From Brevibacillus_H ginsengisoli (GTDB lineage: Bacteria > Bacillota > Bacilli > Brevibacillales > Brevibacillaceae): a stretch of DNA of 64,000 nucleotides. A program made the position numbers and the translations under genes. Below, piece after piece: positions 43,693 to 52,184 of this stretch (position 1 is its first letter; every line of letters begins with the position of its first letter). A model generated the notes under the pieces. It was given only the letters and a program-made list of their open reading frames with translations, did no database searches and had not been told where the DNA came from. The stretch lies in the NCBI RefSeq assembly GCF_050113715.1, contig NZ_JBNJQR010000001.1, forward strand, positions 124,001 through 188,000. Direction: 5' to 3'.

Positions 43693-44700
43693 ATGAAAAG
43701 AAGAATCGTTTCCGTAACAGCAAGCGTGGTAGCAGCGGGAATGTTGCTTAGCTTCACTGGTCCAGCATGGACATGGGCGGATTCAGGCAGTGTAGGCAAT
43801 CATACAATCTCAACTCAAATGGGCGATCAGAAGAGCGATCAACAGCGACTTGCCGAACTCGAATATGCGATTCAGCCCGACTCCGCGGATAAAGCGGCTG
43901 AATTATTTGTCAAAAGTTATGCCATCCGCAATGGAGCGTATTTGTTCGCGCTTCTTACTCCGGAAGCCCAGAAGCGTGAATACCAACGATTCGCACAAAA
44001 CAACTGGCTGTTGGGGGGCTCCTCTCCTTGGGTGAGAGAATACCGTGTCGTTAATGTGAAAGAAAAAGATGAATCGACCGTAGAGTATACGCTATCCATT
44101 CCCGAATACACATCGACGGGGTTCATGGGCGTTGAGAACGCGAGTGTTGTCATCAAAAAACGTGATTACAAATGGCTAATCGACAGCTTCACACCTCTGC
44201 AATTCAAAACCAATATGGATTTGTTGGCTCCTAAGCTAAATGAGGATACCCTAAAAGGCCTAGTGGCTGAAGCGCAAATCAGATTCTGGTACATTGCCAC
44301 TGGAGGTAAAGGCTCGTCTGGCAAAGCCAGCTTCCAACCTAGCGGAATGAAAACACCGTATCGCTGGTTGAGTGAAGACATTGGCACAAAAGAAAACCTG
44401 TCCAATTATTTAGGCACGATTTACTCCAAGGAAGCCGTGAAGAGTTACCTTGATGATCAATTGGCTCGCAAAATGTTGTTAGAAGTAGACGGACAATTGG
44501 CACAACCTGATGGTGATTACGGTTCGTTGTTGGATTGGTCCAAAGCCAAGGTGATCAAGCTAATCCAACAAGACAAGAGGGCAAAAGCAGACCTTCAGGT
44601 TCCCGTGGGTGATCAAGGAGTTGAAACAAAGACCGTAGATTTTGTTTTTGTTGACAACTTTGGCTGGAGATTGGCAACCACTCCACAGAATATTCGCTAA
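43693..44700 (+). CDS. Secreted protein of unknown function
   Basis: 335 residues from ATG 43693 (GGAGGAGTTCCG upstream). Signal peptide to about residue 30 (SVVAAGMLLSFTGPAWTWA). A first domain (residues 50-165, AAELFVKSYAIRNGAYLFALLTPEAQKR then VVIKKRDYKWLIDSF) has the look of an NTF2-like or stress-related exported fold. The second half has no recognised motif. I do not know its function. It is followed by a strong terminator. Confidence 0.65.
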   Translation: MKRRIVSVTASVVAAGMLLSFTGPAWTWADSGSVGNHTISTQMGDQKSDQQRLAELEYAIQPDSADKAAELFVKSYAIRNGAYLFALLTPEAQKREYQRFAQNNWLLGGSSPWVREYRVVNVKEKDESTVEYTLSIPEYTSTGFMGVENASVVIKKRDYKWLIDSFTPLQFKTNMDLLAPKLNEDTLKGLVAEAQIRFWYIATGGKGSSGKASFQPSGMKTPYRWLSEDIGTKENLSNYLGTIYSKEAVKSYLDDQLARKMLLEVDGQLAQPDGDYGSLLDWSKAKVIKLIQQDKRAKADLQVPVGDQGVETKTVDFVFVDNFGWRLATTPQNIR

Positions 44701-44728
44701 TAGGCATCCTCGGAGATTCTGGTTTGAG

Positions 44729-44766
44729 AAAACCTAGTACCCATCAGTCAGGTACTAGGTTTTTTA
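44729..44766 (+). terminator. Terminator after the secreted-protein gene
   Basis: A 13-bp perfect stem (44729-44741 with 44751-44763), 9-base loop, then TTTTT. Confidence 0.85.
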
Positions 44767-44834
44767 TCATGAACAAATAAACCCCCACCGTTTACGTGAG
44801 GGCGAGTCATGTATATCGCGTTTAGCTTATGTGA

Positions 44835-45047
44835 TTAGAAGACTTTCTTTCTGGCTTGCTCTTCTTTCAAAATCTCTACAGCCTCACGGAATCGTAGGGA
44901 GTGGATGATTTCACGTTCACGAAGGAATTTGAGGCCGTCCTGCAAGTCGACGTCGTCTGTACTATCAATCAGCCATTGATAAGTTGCTCGCGCTTTTTCT
45001 TCAGCGGCAATATCTTCATATAGATCGGCGATGGGATCACCATTTGT
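44835..45047 (-). pseudogene. cotJC: cotJC 3' fragment (spore-coat manganese-catalase-like protein), split by the prophage
   Basis: Seventy codons plus stop encode TNGDPIADLYEDIAAEEKAR, then ATYQWLIDSTDD, LQDGLKFLREREIIHSLRFREAVEILKEE. This is the C-terminal third of CotJC, a coat protein of the Mn-catalase family, with the conserved EExxR and HSxRFREA helices. The homology starts abruptly at the GGDP-like turn. The next upstream in-frame codon is TAA (45048-45050), inside prophage end sequence. The missing N-terminal part of about 120 residues, with cotJA and cotJB, is expected beyond position 64,000 on the same strand. It may be reassembled by excision during sporulation. Confidence 0.85.
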
Positions 45048-45062
45048 TTACTGAGGCACATA
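45036..45062. other. Predicted prophage attachment site (cotJC end)
   Basis: The junction of cotJC coding sequence (GGTGATCCC side) with the recombinase gene lies here, and only 15 bases separate the two reading frames. Serine recombinases cross over at a central dinucleotide within a short shared core. The exact core cannot be fixed without the other prophage end. Confidence 0.65.
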
Positions 45063-46505
45063 TTATGGTTTCCAAGTTAGATCAATAACTTCACCGTTCT
45101 CAATATCGATACGATCTACGATTTGACGAATTGCCGCTTTAGCTTTAATTCGATCTACACCAGTTATATCATCTAATAATTTTGTGGCGTTTATTTTCAC
45201 TGCTTTTGGATCTCCAGATTTACTTTCAAGTTTTTGAAGCTTCTCGCGTAAACGCTGACGATCAGCATCTATACGGTTGCGAGCCAGTTTTAAATCATCA
45301 GCAGAAATTAAGTCATTTTCATATGCCTCGATCTGTTTTTGCATTCTCTTGTCAATTTTAGAAAGTTGTGAGTGAATTTCTTGAATTTCGTCTCCTTGAG
45401 CGGCAGGAGCTGCAACCTTTATATGGAGCTTTTTTGTCGAAGTATTAACTAAATCTTTAATCTCATCGATAATAAAATTTTCCAGTTGATCGCGGTGGAC
45501 AGTATGACTTTTACATCCGTAACCCAAAACATAAGAAGAGCAAATGTACCGATAATAGGTATAGCTTTTGTTCGCTCTGTTATAACGACTAGTTTGTCCC
45601 TTCATGTTTTTTCCACAATGCCCGCATTTAACCAGACCCGTGAGAAGGTAGGATTCACTTTCTGCGTGTTTATTAGCCCGAGAACGGGATTGCATGATCG
45701 ATTGGACTTTGTAAAATTGTTCTGGAGGGATTATATAGGGGTGATTATTTTCTTTGATTATCCATTCACTTTTATCTCTCATTACTGTTTTACCACTTTG
45801 TGTTTTTCGTTTGTTGTAAACCATTATACCAGCAATAGTTTCTGTGTTAATGAGACGCTTAACATTAACCTGATCCCAAAGCTTACCACGTTTTGTTGTA
45901 ATTCCTCGATCATTCAGTTCCTTTGCTATCATTCTGTGGCCATGTCCTTGTTCAGCTAATTCAAACATAAATCGTATATTTGCAGCTTCATAGTCAATGA
46001 TCGAATACTTTCCATCGACAATGTCATACCCGTAACAAGGTATGGCCAACACCTTATCTGTGTTCTTAGCGAGTGACATCATATTATCCTTAACGCGCTC
46101 ACTGATTCTCTCGCGTTCAAACTCTGCAAATGTGCCCAGCAACTGTAGCGTCATCCGTCCAACCGCTGTAGACGTATCAAAGCTTTCCGAAGCTGAAACG
46201 AAGCTACAGTTATGCTGAGTAAATAAATCAATTACCTGAAGCAAATCAAGTAGTTTACGGCAAAACCGATCTAACTTTGTTGTAAGTACCAAATCGAATT
46301 CATTTTCTTTAACACGGTTTATCAATTGTTGAATAGCTGGTCTGTTTAAATTTTTTGCACTGTAACCATCGTCAATGAAGAACTCAGGATTACCCCATCC
46401 CATTGCGATACAGTATGCTATTTGACGTTCTTTTTGCTCTGTCAAAGAGTTACCCTTTTCCGCCTGTTCATCTGTACTAACTCGAATATAGGATGCTATT
46501 CGCAT
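45063..46505 (-). CDS. Large serine recombinase (prophage integrase/excisionase)
   Basis: 480 residues. Catalytic domain 1-150 with the nucleophile Ser10 in YIRVSTDEQ, then TTKLDRFCR (catalytic Arg) and GTFAEFERERISERV. A Recombinase domain follows (GYDIVDGKY, MIAKELNDRGITTKRG). The zinc ribbon is CGHCG with later Cys in YICSSYVLGYGC (residues ~302-345), then a coiled coil (residues ~375-435, LSKIDKRMQKQIEAYE). Ribosome site GGAAGGATC. The stop codon lies 15 bases from the cotJC junction. Excision normally needs a small directionality factor; none can be named here. Confidence 0.93.
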   Translation of the reverse strand: MRIASYIRVSTDEQAEKGNSLTEQKERQIAYCIAMGWGNPEFFIDDGYSAKNLNRPAIQQLINRVKENEFDLVLTTKLDRFCRKLLDLLQVIDLFTQHNCSFVSASESFDTSTAVGRMTLQLLGTFAEFERERISERVKDNMMSLAKNTDKVLAIPCYGYDIVDGKYSIIDYEAANIRFMFELAEQGHGHRMIAKELNDRGITTKRGKLWDQVNVKRLINTETIAGIMVYNKRKTQSGKTVMRDKSEWIIKENNHPYIIPPEQFYKVQSIMQSRSRANKHAESESYLLTGLVKCGHCGKNMKGQTSRYNRANKSYTYYRYICSSYVLGYGCKSHTVHRDQLENFIIDEIKDLVNTSTKKLHIKVAAPAAQGDEIQEIHSQLSKIDKRMQKQIEAYENDLISADDLKLARNRIDADRQRLREKLQKLESKSGDPKAVKINATKLLDDITGVDRIKAKAAIRQIVDRIDIENGEVIDLTWKP

Positions 46506-46521
46506 TATAGATCCTTCCTTT

Positions 46522-47169
46522 TCAGTATTTTATTACATTCATTTTTAATTTTCCAAGGATACGCACATCCGCTGGTGGGCAGATGATTGGAGGGTATTGT
46601 GAATTCTCGGATTGGAGAATCAACGTATCTCCATTCCGAAAAACCCGTTTAAGAACAGCTTCATCTCCGATCAAAACTGCTGCAATTTCGCCATTTTCTA
46701 CTTCTGGCTGCTTACGTATCAAAAGTAAATCACCCTCAAAAATTCTTGCCCCCATCATCGAGTTGCCTTTAGCACGAAGATAAAAATATTCCCCGCCGTT
46801 TAACCAATCCTTAGGTGTTGGCTCATAACCTTCAACATCTTCATAAGCAAACAAACCGTTTCCACAAGAAATTTTTCCGACAACTGGCAGCATAATGATA
46901 GATGGATCATTGTTTGTGCCATCAACAGGCGCGAGTGATGATGAAATTTTACTAGCAGGAACACCTAACTTTTCTGAAAATAGTTGGATGATATTTGGAG
47001 CCATAAGTGTTTTGGCATTTATGTAATCCGATACCGCACTCGTTGAAGCTCCAGTTAGCTCGCTAACTTGTTTTTGAGTGATGCCTTTTTCGATTAGAAT
47101 CTTTTTTAAATTAATGGCAATTTCTTGCATTATTTTCTGTTCCACTTCGGTTATTCTCCGTCTTGCCAC
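46522..47169 (-). CDS. CI/LexA-type phage repressor with S24 autoprotease domain
   Basis: 215 residues from GTG 47169 (GGGGA 7 bases upstream); the longer open frame to 47259 overlaps the operators. Helix-turn-helix at ~25-60 (KGITQKQVSELTGASTSAVSDYINAKT). Peptidase S24 domain: cleavage site Cys102-Gly103 in KISCGNG, Ser137 in GNSMMG, Lys174 in AVLKRVF. It keeps the phage dormant and is inactivated by RecA-stimulated self-cleavage after DNA damage. Confidence 0.92.
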   Translation of the reverse strand: MARRRITEVEQKIMQEIAINLKKILIEKGITQKQVSELTGASTSAVSDYINAKTLMAPNIIQLFSEKLGVPASKISSSLAPVDGTNNDPSIIMLPVVGKISCGNGLFAYEDVEGYEPTPKDWLNGGEYFYLRAKGNSMMGARIFEGDLLLIRKQPEVENGEIAAVLIGDEAVLKRVFRNGDTLILQSENSQYPPIICPPADVRILGKLKMNVIKY

Positions 47170-47193
47170 GATAATTCCCCGTTTCAATAATAT

Positions 47194-47281
47194 TTTAATC
47201 CTATAATATAGGATTAAAGCGTTTTTGTAAAGAAAAAATCCGAAAAACTCGGTTGACAATCCGGGAAATTCGGACTAACAT
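47194..47281. promoter_or_regulatory. Lysis-lysogeny switch: divergent promoters and operators
   Basis: Rightward promoter TTGACA (47253-47258), 17 bases, TAACAT (47276-47281). Two similar operators overlap it: ATCCGAAAAACTCGGTT (47238-47254) and ATCCGGGAAATTCGGAC (47259-47275). A perfect 12-bp inverted repeat TTTAATCCTATA/TATAGGATTAAA (47194-47218) sits at the repressor's own promoter. Confidence 0.8.
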
Positions 47282-47308
47282 TTGCTTTAGAAGGGCGGTG
47301 AAAACAAG

Positions 47309-47566
47309 ATGATTTTTAAAATAACACTACGAGCAGCTCGAATCAATCGAGGGTTTACTTTAAAAGAAGTATCTGTGAAGACTAGAAGGTGCATTGATAC
47401 CCTGAGTAAATATGAAGCTGATTCTTCAAATATCCCACATGACCTTATGTTATCTCTTTTAGAACTATACAAAGTACCGTTTAGTAATATTTTTTTTGGC
47501 AAGGAGTCCGAGTTTCACGGATTATATCAAAAACAACTTTCTGAGAGTACTGTTGCTAGTGCTTAA
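47309..47566 (+). CDS. Cro-like helix-turn-helix protein
   Basis: 85 residues. HTH_3-type fold: LRAARINRGFTLKEVSVKTRRCIDTLSKYE, ending SLLELYKVPFSNIFFG. First gene of the rightward early operon, 28 bases after the -10 element. By position and fold it is the counterpart of Cro, competing with the CI-type repressor. GGGCGGTGAAAAC precedes ATG. Confidence 0.8.
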   Translation: MIFKITLRAARINRGFTLKEVSVKTRRCIDTLSKYEADSSNIPHDLMLSLLELYKVPFSNIFFGKESEFHGLYQKQLSESTVASA

Positions 47567-47637
47567 CAGTACTCTCTAAAACAAGGTAAGTTGGACAGAC
47601 ATTTGAGCATATGTTAATTCAGCGGGAGGGATGCTCA

Positions 47638-47826
47638 ATGCGAAAGAAGCAACCAGAACTTAGATTAAGATCACACTTTATGATCATTAATGGCGAAAAG
47701 GTTGAGATTGACCCAAAAGAAACTGACTTACCTGATCGTTGTAAATTGATTTTTGCGGAATTAATTACTGGAAATAAGTATGAGTTAATCGAAAGCAAAG
47801 AGTTTAAAACAGCAAGCGGCTCTTAG
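47638..47826 (+). CDS. Small phage protein of unknown function
   Basis: 62 residues from ATG 47638 (GGGAGGGATGC upstream). Basic N-terminus (RKKQPELRLRS) and a middle part FMIINGEKVEIDPKETDLPDRCKLIFAELITG that recalls proteins of phage early regions. No assigned role. Confidence 0.6.
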   Translation: MRKKQPELRLRSHFMIINGEKVEIDPKETDLPDRCKLIFAELITGNKYELIESKEFKTASGS

Positions 47827-47865
47827 GAGTCGCCAGTGGACAAGTATACAGAAAGGATGATGAAC

Positions 47866-48633
47866 ATGAACGAAACACAGATCATCACTATCGAATCTAC
47901 TGACACCGGCATGTGGATTGATGGCCGAGAGCTTCACGAGTTTTTGGAAGCAGGAACAAAGTTTACCGATTGGATTCAAGAACGAATCCGAAAATACGGA
48001 TTCGTTGAAGGTGCGGACTTCAAAGTAACGCTCACCAAAACTGGCGAACGTCAAAACGTTACCCGTCATGATTACTCGCTCTCTATTGAAATGGCAAAGG
48101 AACTTAGCATGGTGGAGAACAACGAGAAAGGCAGGCAGGCGCGAAGGTACTTTATCGAAATGGAGAAGGAAGCCAAGAAACTCCCTCAGCTAACCGAGAT
48201 CGAAATGATTGCTGCTGTAGCCAAACACGCGGCAGATCAGGCCAGACGGCTCACGCTGATCGAGTCTCGAATAGATGTAACGGAGAAACGCCAGGAATAC
48301 ATCACTGAAGTAATGAGCCTTAACCCAACGGAATGGCGGAAAAAGACAACGGCACTGTTAAATAAAATTGCTTATGAACGCGGAGGACATGGAGCTTACC
48401 AAGAGGTACGAAACGAAAGCTACGATAAATTGGAAGATCGAGCAAAATGTAATTTATCGATTCGGCTAACAAATAAGAGAAGACAGATGGCGTTGGAAGG
48501 TGTGTCAAAGTCCAAGATCGACAAGGTTAGCAAAATGGATGTTATTGCTGATGATGCAAGGTTGACAGAGATTTATCTGGCGATAGTAAAGGAAATGGCG
48601 ATTCAGTATCGAGTTGATGTTGAGTCTGCTTAA
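47866..48633 (+). CDS. Phage antirepressor (AntA/AntB domain)
   Basis: 255 residues from ATG 47866 (AAAGG 8 bases upstream); GTG 47836 and two ATG codons between are alternatives. N-terminal AntA domain: IDGRELHEFLEAGTKFTDWIQERIRKYGFVEG then HDYSLSIEMAKELSMVENNEKGRQARRYFIEMEKE. The C-terminal part (NPTEWRKKTTALLNKIA) is ORF6C-like. Such proteins counter the phage repressor at induction. Well placed just after Cro. Confidence 0.87.
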   Translation: MNETQIITIESTDTGMWIDGRELHEFLEAGTKFTDWIQERIRKYGFVEGADFKVTLTKTGERQNVTRHDYSLSIEMAKELSMVENNEKGRQARRYFIEMEKEAKKLPQLTEIEMIAAVAKHAADQARRLTLIESRIDVTEKRQEYITEVMSLNPTEWRKKTTALLNKIAYERGGHGAYQEVRNESYDKLEDRAKCNLSIRLTNKRRQMALEGVSKSKIDKVSKMDVIADDARLTEIYLAIVKEMAIQYRVDVESA

Positions 48634-48646
48634 GGGGGTGTGAATC

Positions 48647-48757
48647 GTGAAACTCCCTCAAAAACCAATTAACGGTCAATGGTTCGGATTAAAGGGAACT
48701 GCCGGGGAGATAAGACAACAACTTCAAGAATGGCTAAAAAATGAAAAAGCCCACTAG
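48647..48757 (+). CDS. 36-residue phage protein
   Basis: GTG 48647 has AAGGGGG 8 bases upstream. Reads KLPQKPINGQWFGLKGT, then AGEIRQQLQEWLKNEKAH. The 3' end forms a hairpin (CCACTAG/CTAGTGG, 48751-48770) that includes the stop codon. Function unknown. Confidence 0.6.
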   Translation: MKLPQKPINGQWFGLKGTAGEIRQQLQEWLKNEKAH

Positions 48758-48825
48758 CGGCAACTAGTGGACACATCGGAAATAACAGTTGTGGTCATTG
48801 TACCACTGGAGAGGATTGGTTGTAA

Positions 48826-49122
48826 ATGGACAATCATGTTTCATTCCCTAAGCTAGATCAGGAAGTGAATCGGTATATAAAGTCCAATCAGGACAATTCA
48901 CGTATTCCTGTGATCATAAACACGGATTACACAGAGCTAAGTTTTATCATCACAAAGTATGTTTACGTAGTGAATGGAGCTGTAATGGTTCGTTTTCACC
49001 AAGATTACTTTGTTGGTGAGGGTACGTTCGGAGAAACAGTTCACCAAAGCTGGATGACTTTTAAAGAGGCCAGAATGTTTATGGCTTACCTGGCGGGCGG
49101 AAAGTTGGTAGCTGCCTTATGA
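48826..49122 (+). CDS. Hypothetical phage protein
   Basis: 98 residues, GGAGAGGATTGG before ATG. Mixed alpha/beta sequence (SFIITKYVYVVNGAVMVRFHQDYFVG), no recognised motif. Its stop overlaps the next ATG (ATGA). Confidence 0.65.
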   Translation: MDNHVSFPKLDQEVNRYIKSNQDNSRIPVIINTDYTELSFIITKYVYVVNGAVMVRFHQDYFVGEGTFGETVHQSWMTFKEARMFMAYLAGGKLVAAL

Positions 49123-49307
49123 AGAAAGTGAACTCACTCTTAAGCGAAGTAATCACGGCCACTTTTGAGCGTGAAATGGCTCTGCAATCGGTTATTGGGG
49201 CTCAAATATTCGAACGATACGGAATCTCTGGAAGTATCGATCAAGTGAATGAAAATCACCGCATGAGTTTACAAGCCTTCTATCAGAAATGGGGTGGACA
49301 AGTTTGA
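49119..49307 (+). CDS. Hypothetical phage protein
   Basis: 62 residues, largely helical (SLLSEVITATFEREMALQS). Coupled to the previous gene by ATGA overlap and to the next by TTGA. No recognised domain. Confidence 0.6.
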   Translation: MKKVNSLLSEVITATFEREMALQSVIGAQIFERYGISGSIDQVNENHRMSLQAFYQKWGGQV

Positions 49308-49537
49308 AAAATCATGACCTTGAAATTGCAGTTATCGATTGGAATTTAAAGCGTATCGAAAGGGAGTTAATTAACCTAGTTGAGAAAAACAACATTTTGG
49401 AAGCTGATCTTAAACCATTATGTATGCGGCTAAACAATGGTCGTGAGAAAGAAGAAGAGTTACGAGACTCTATTTACAGGTTATGTAACAGAAAACTGGC
49501 ATTGGGTAGTGATCAACATGAAAAAGGAACTGCTTGA
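49304..49537 (+). CDS. Hypothetical coiled-coil phage protein
   Basis: 77 residues from TTG 49304 (GGGTGG 8 bases upstream); ATG 49289 would add five. Highly charged, heptad-like LKRIERELINLVEKNNILEADLKPL. No recognised function. Confidence 0.6.
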   Translation: MKNHDLEIAVIDWNLKRIERELINLVEKNNILEADLKPLCMRLNNGREKEEELRDSIYRLCNRKLALGSDQHEKGTA

Positions 49538-49736
49538 TTTTCCTTCATACGTTAATCAGACTCAGAAAACTTGGGACAAGCCGATTGGTACAGCATTTGA
49601 TGAGGATGGAGTTCCAGACCATGTAGTACGGGATGTAATCGAGGAGCTGGAGTATATCCGAGATTCATGGGCATCCAGGAGTAGAGTGGAGAACTGGGAT
49701 GCAGTACGAGAACAGGCTAGGAGGCTGACGGGATGA
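49518..49736 (+). CDS. Hypothetical phage protein
   Basis: 72 residues from ATG 49518, with a weak ribosome site; an in-frame ATG at 49437 lies inside the previous gene. Contains VVRDVIEELEYIRDSWASRSRVENW. Function unknown. Confidence 0.55.
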   Translation: MKKELLDFPSYVNQTQKTWDKPIGTAFDEDGVPDHVVRDVIEELEYIRDSWASRSRVENWDAVREQARRLTG

Positions 49737-50149
49737 TGGCGGTTAAGTTTCGCGGCATGGACATAGAAGGAAGGTGGCACTACGGAAATTTAGCAGTGCT
49801 GAATGAAAATGTAAGGCATTTAAAGCAAGGTCACTACATTTCTAACAGTGTTGGATTACCGTTTGCTTATCAAGTGAGACCGGAAACAGTAGGGCAATTT
49901 ACAGGCCAGATGGATAAGAACAGCAAGGAAATTTACAAATGTGATGTCGCTATAAATAAATATGGCGCTATCGGAGTGGTGAAGTTCCACGAATCTTGGG
50001 CAGCGTTTTATTTCGCCACTGTGTTCGGACACAACGAATATGGGGAGTTGGTTCGTTGTAGCAGCGCTGTACCAATGTGGAATGATTGGGGTTCCTTAGA
50101 AGTCATCGGCAACATTTACGATGATCCTCATCTTCTTGGAACTACGTGA
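49733..50149 (+). CDS. YopX-family phage protein
   Basis: 138 residues. N-terminal FRGMDIEGRWHYGNL, central TVGQFTGQMDKNSKEIYKCDV and C-terminal LEVIGNIYDDPHLL are the YopX (PF09643) signature. A second family member is at 62661. The family is widespread in Bacillota phages and its function is unknown. It overlaps the previous gene by 4 bases. Confidence 0.85.
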   Translation: MMAVKFRGMDIEGRWHYGNLAVLNENVRHLKQGHYISNSVGLPFAYQVRPETVGQFTGQMDKNSKEIYKCDVAINKYGAIGVVKFHESWAAFYFATVFGHNEYGELVRCSSAVPMWNDWGSLEVIGNIYDDPHLLGTT

Positions 50150-50378
50150 GGTTTTCTCCTCGCGTGAAAGAACTGACTGGTTTACCCCTTCATTAGTTGG
50201 TTCTTTCCCGGGTGGAGCGATCCATCTTAATAAAGGTTTTCGCAATGGGGTGCATGCTCCAACGTGTACCCCAAAAATAAACGAGGTCACAACGTGGCGC
50301 AGTCACCGGAGCTGTAACGGCTGGTAGAGAGGTTGGGCTATCGGCGGCCTCGTGACTAAGAAGAGAGGAGGACAATCA
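50150..50378 (+). other. Gene-free leader with several hairpins, possible structured RNA
   Basis: No coding sequence is supported. GGGGTGCA (from about 50248) can pair with TGTACCCC around a 10-base loop, and ACGAGG (near 50280) with CCTCGT (near 50348), enclosing a GC-rich segment. Among genes that otherwise overlap, a 230-base gap is unusual. Confidence 0.4.
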
Positions 50379-50444
50379 GTGAAAGAAACTGTTCAGCATC
50401 TTACAGCAATCTACGAAATTACACAGTTGCTTGTAAAGAAATAA
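50379..50444 (+). CDS. 21-residue peptide or leader ORF
   Basis: GTG 50379 preceded by AAGAGAGGAGGACAATCA, the strongest ribosome site in the area. Reads KETVQHLTAIYEITQLLVKK. Followed at once by a hairpin (AAGACCCCG/CGGAGTCTT, 50440-50466). It could be a small protein or a leader peptide for the ATPase gene. Confidence 0.5.
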   Translation: MKETVQHLTAIYEITQLLVKK

Positions 50445-50553
50445 GACCCCGCACCAACGGAGTCTTAAGTGAAACGTTATGCAAGTTTCGGATAAAACAA
50501 GCGTATCGTTTCTGTTACGAAAAATCAATAAGAATTCATTTGGAGGGGTACGC

Positions 50554-52182
50554 GTGCATATTAAACGGATTGAGATAAAGAACTGGCTTGGCATCAAAGA
50601 GTTATTGTTTAATCCAGGGAAAATTAACAAGGTTTCTGGTGACTCTGGAACAGGTAAAACAAGCCTTGTCGAAGCTTTGGAAAAGATTTTCACGAACCGA
50701 AATCGCCGAACGGAAGTTATCCGACATGATGCTGATGAAGCTGAATTATTTGTTGAACTTGACGATGGTCTACAGACGACACGAAAAGTCCGGTCAGAGA
50801 AAGCAGACTACCTAAAGGTTAAACACGATAGTAAAGCTGTTACAAGTACAGAAGCATTCCTGCGTAAACTCATCAATGGAGACATTTTCCGTCCTATCGA
50901 ATTTGTACAGAAAACGGCCAAGGAACAAACCGAGATTATTCTCAATATGCTGCAGATCGATTGGACAGTTGATGGCATTAAGGCATGGTTTGGAGAAGTG
51001 CCAGAGGCAGATTATCAATTGCATATTCTGCAAATCCTCAAACAAATTGAAACTGGTTACTATGCAGAGCGAGAGAGCATAAACCGTGAAATTAACCTGC
51101 TCCGAGCAAATATCGAAGGTATCAAGCGCGATTTGCCACCTAACTACGATGGAACAGAATGGAAGGACGTCAACCTCCAATCTTGTTATAAACATTTGTC
51201 GGATGCAGAAGAGTCAAATAAACGACTTCGTGAAGCTCAGTCTGTTATTGATGGCTTATCATTGCGAATCGATGATATAAAGCGCAGGGCTGAGACGGCC
51301 GCCGAAGAAAAACGTTTGGAATACAGCCGGCAACGTGACAGCCTTCGTTCGCAGATCAATCGTTTTGAAGAGTTCATTCAAAGAGATCAGGCGATTATTG
51401 ATGATACGGAACGCAGGATATTAGAGACATCTACTCAGTTAGATAATGAACTTGAACAAGCAATTGAACGTTTGAAAATTCAATACCAGGTGAAAAAACA
51501 GACTGCACGTGAAGAAATCAGACAGTCATCTGAACAATCCCTTGTTTTCATATCTGAATATAAGGAACAAATTGCAGAGAAACGGGCAACATTGGTTAGT
51601 ATCGACGAGCATGAACGGAAAGATTTGGAGAAGATCACTGATCATGAGGCGAACCTAATTGCAGCAGAGCAATCAAAATCAGGCAACGCGCAAGAGGTTA
51701 TTTCAAATTTGGTTTGGGTTGATTCAGAGCCTTTAAAGGCTGCTGCTGATCATGCAGCCAGCATGAAAGAATATCTACGTGAATGGGAGCGCATGAACGA
51801 CATAATCCGAGAGAAACTTGCTCCGAAAGAAGAACGCAGCGCGGAATTGACAGTCAAGATCAAAACGTCTCGTGAATTACCAAAAGAACTTCTTAAAACT
51901 GCATCATTGCCGGTTGAAGGATTATCCGTGGACGAGCAAGGACGCATTCGAATCAACGATACACTGATCGATGGGCTGTCAGAAGGTGAGTCTTTGGAAT
52001 TCGCATTCAAGCTTGCTAAGGCACAAGCAGGACCACTGAAAGTTATCTGCGTGGATGGTTGGCAAAACCTAGGTAGCCTCCAACGGGAGATTATTGAAGC
52101 AGCGAAACAGGATGATTATCAGTACTTCGTTCTGGAAACAGTGGACGGCCAAGATTTGAACATTGAAATTGTGGAGGGTTAA
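50554..52182 (+). CDS. SMC/SbcC-like phage ATPase
   Basis: 542 residues from GTG 50554 (TTGGAGGGG upstream); the open frame begins at 50479. Walker A GDSGTGKTS (29-37). A long coiled-coil centre (residues ~200-430) follows. The C-terminal half has LSEGESLEFAFKLAKAQAGPLKVICVDGWQNLG, the signature loop and Walker B (VICVDG). Such ATPases precede RecT in many Bacillota phages and likely organise DNA ends for recombination with the nuclease at 52927. It ends 2 bases before RecT. Confidence 0.85.
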   Translation: MHIKRIEIKNWLGIKELLFNPGKINKVSGDSGTGKTSLVEALEKIFTNRNRRTEVIRHDADEAELFVELDDGLQTTRKVRSEKADYLKVKHDSKAVTSTEAFLRKLINGDIFRPIEFVQKTAKEQTEIILNMLQIDWTVDGIKAWFGEVPEADYQLHILQILKQIETGYYAERESINREINLLRANIEGIKRDLPPNYDGTEWKDVNLQSCYKHLSDAEESNKRLREAQSVIDGLSLRIDDIKRRAETAAEEKRLEYSRQRDSLRSQINRFEEFIQRDQAIIDDTERRILETSTQLDNELEQAIERLKIQYQVKKQTAREEIRQSSEQSLVFISEYKEQIAEKRATLVSIDEHERKDLEKITDHEANLIAAEQSKSGNAQEVISNLVWVDSEPLKAAADHAASMKEYLREWERMNDIIREKLAPKEERSAELTVKIKTSRELPKELLKTASLPVEGLSVDEQGRIRINDTLIDGLSEGESLEFAFKLAKAQAGPLKVICVDGWQNLGSLQREIIEAAKQDDYQYFVLETVDGQDLNIEIVEG

Positions 52183-52184
52183 TT

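Noticed and set aside
49437..49517. Upstream extension of the 49518 gene
   Set aside because: Lies wholly within the preceding coiled-coil gene and has no ribosome site.
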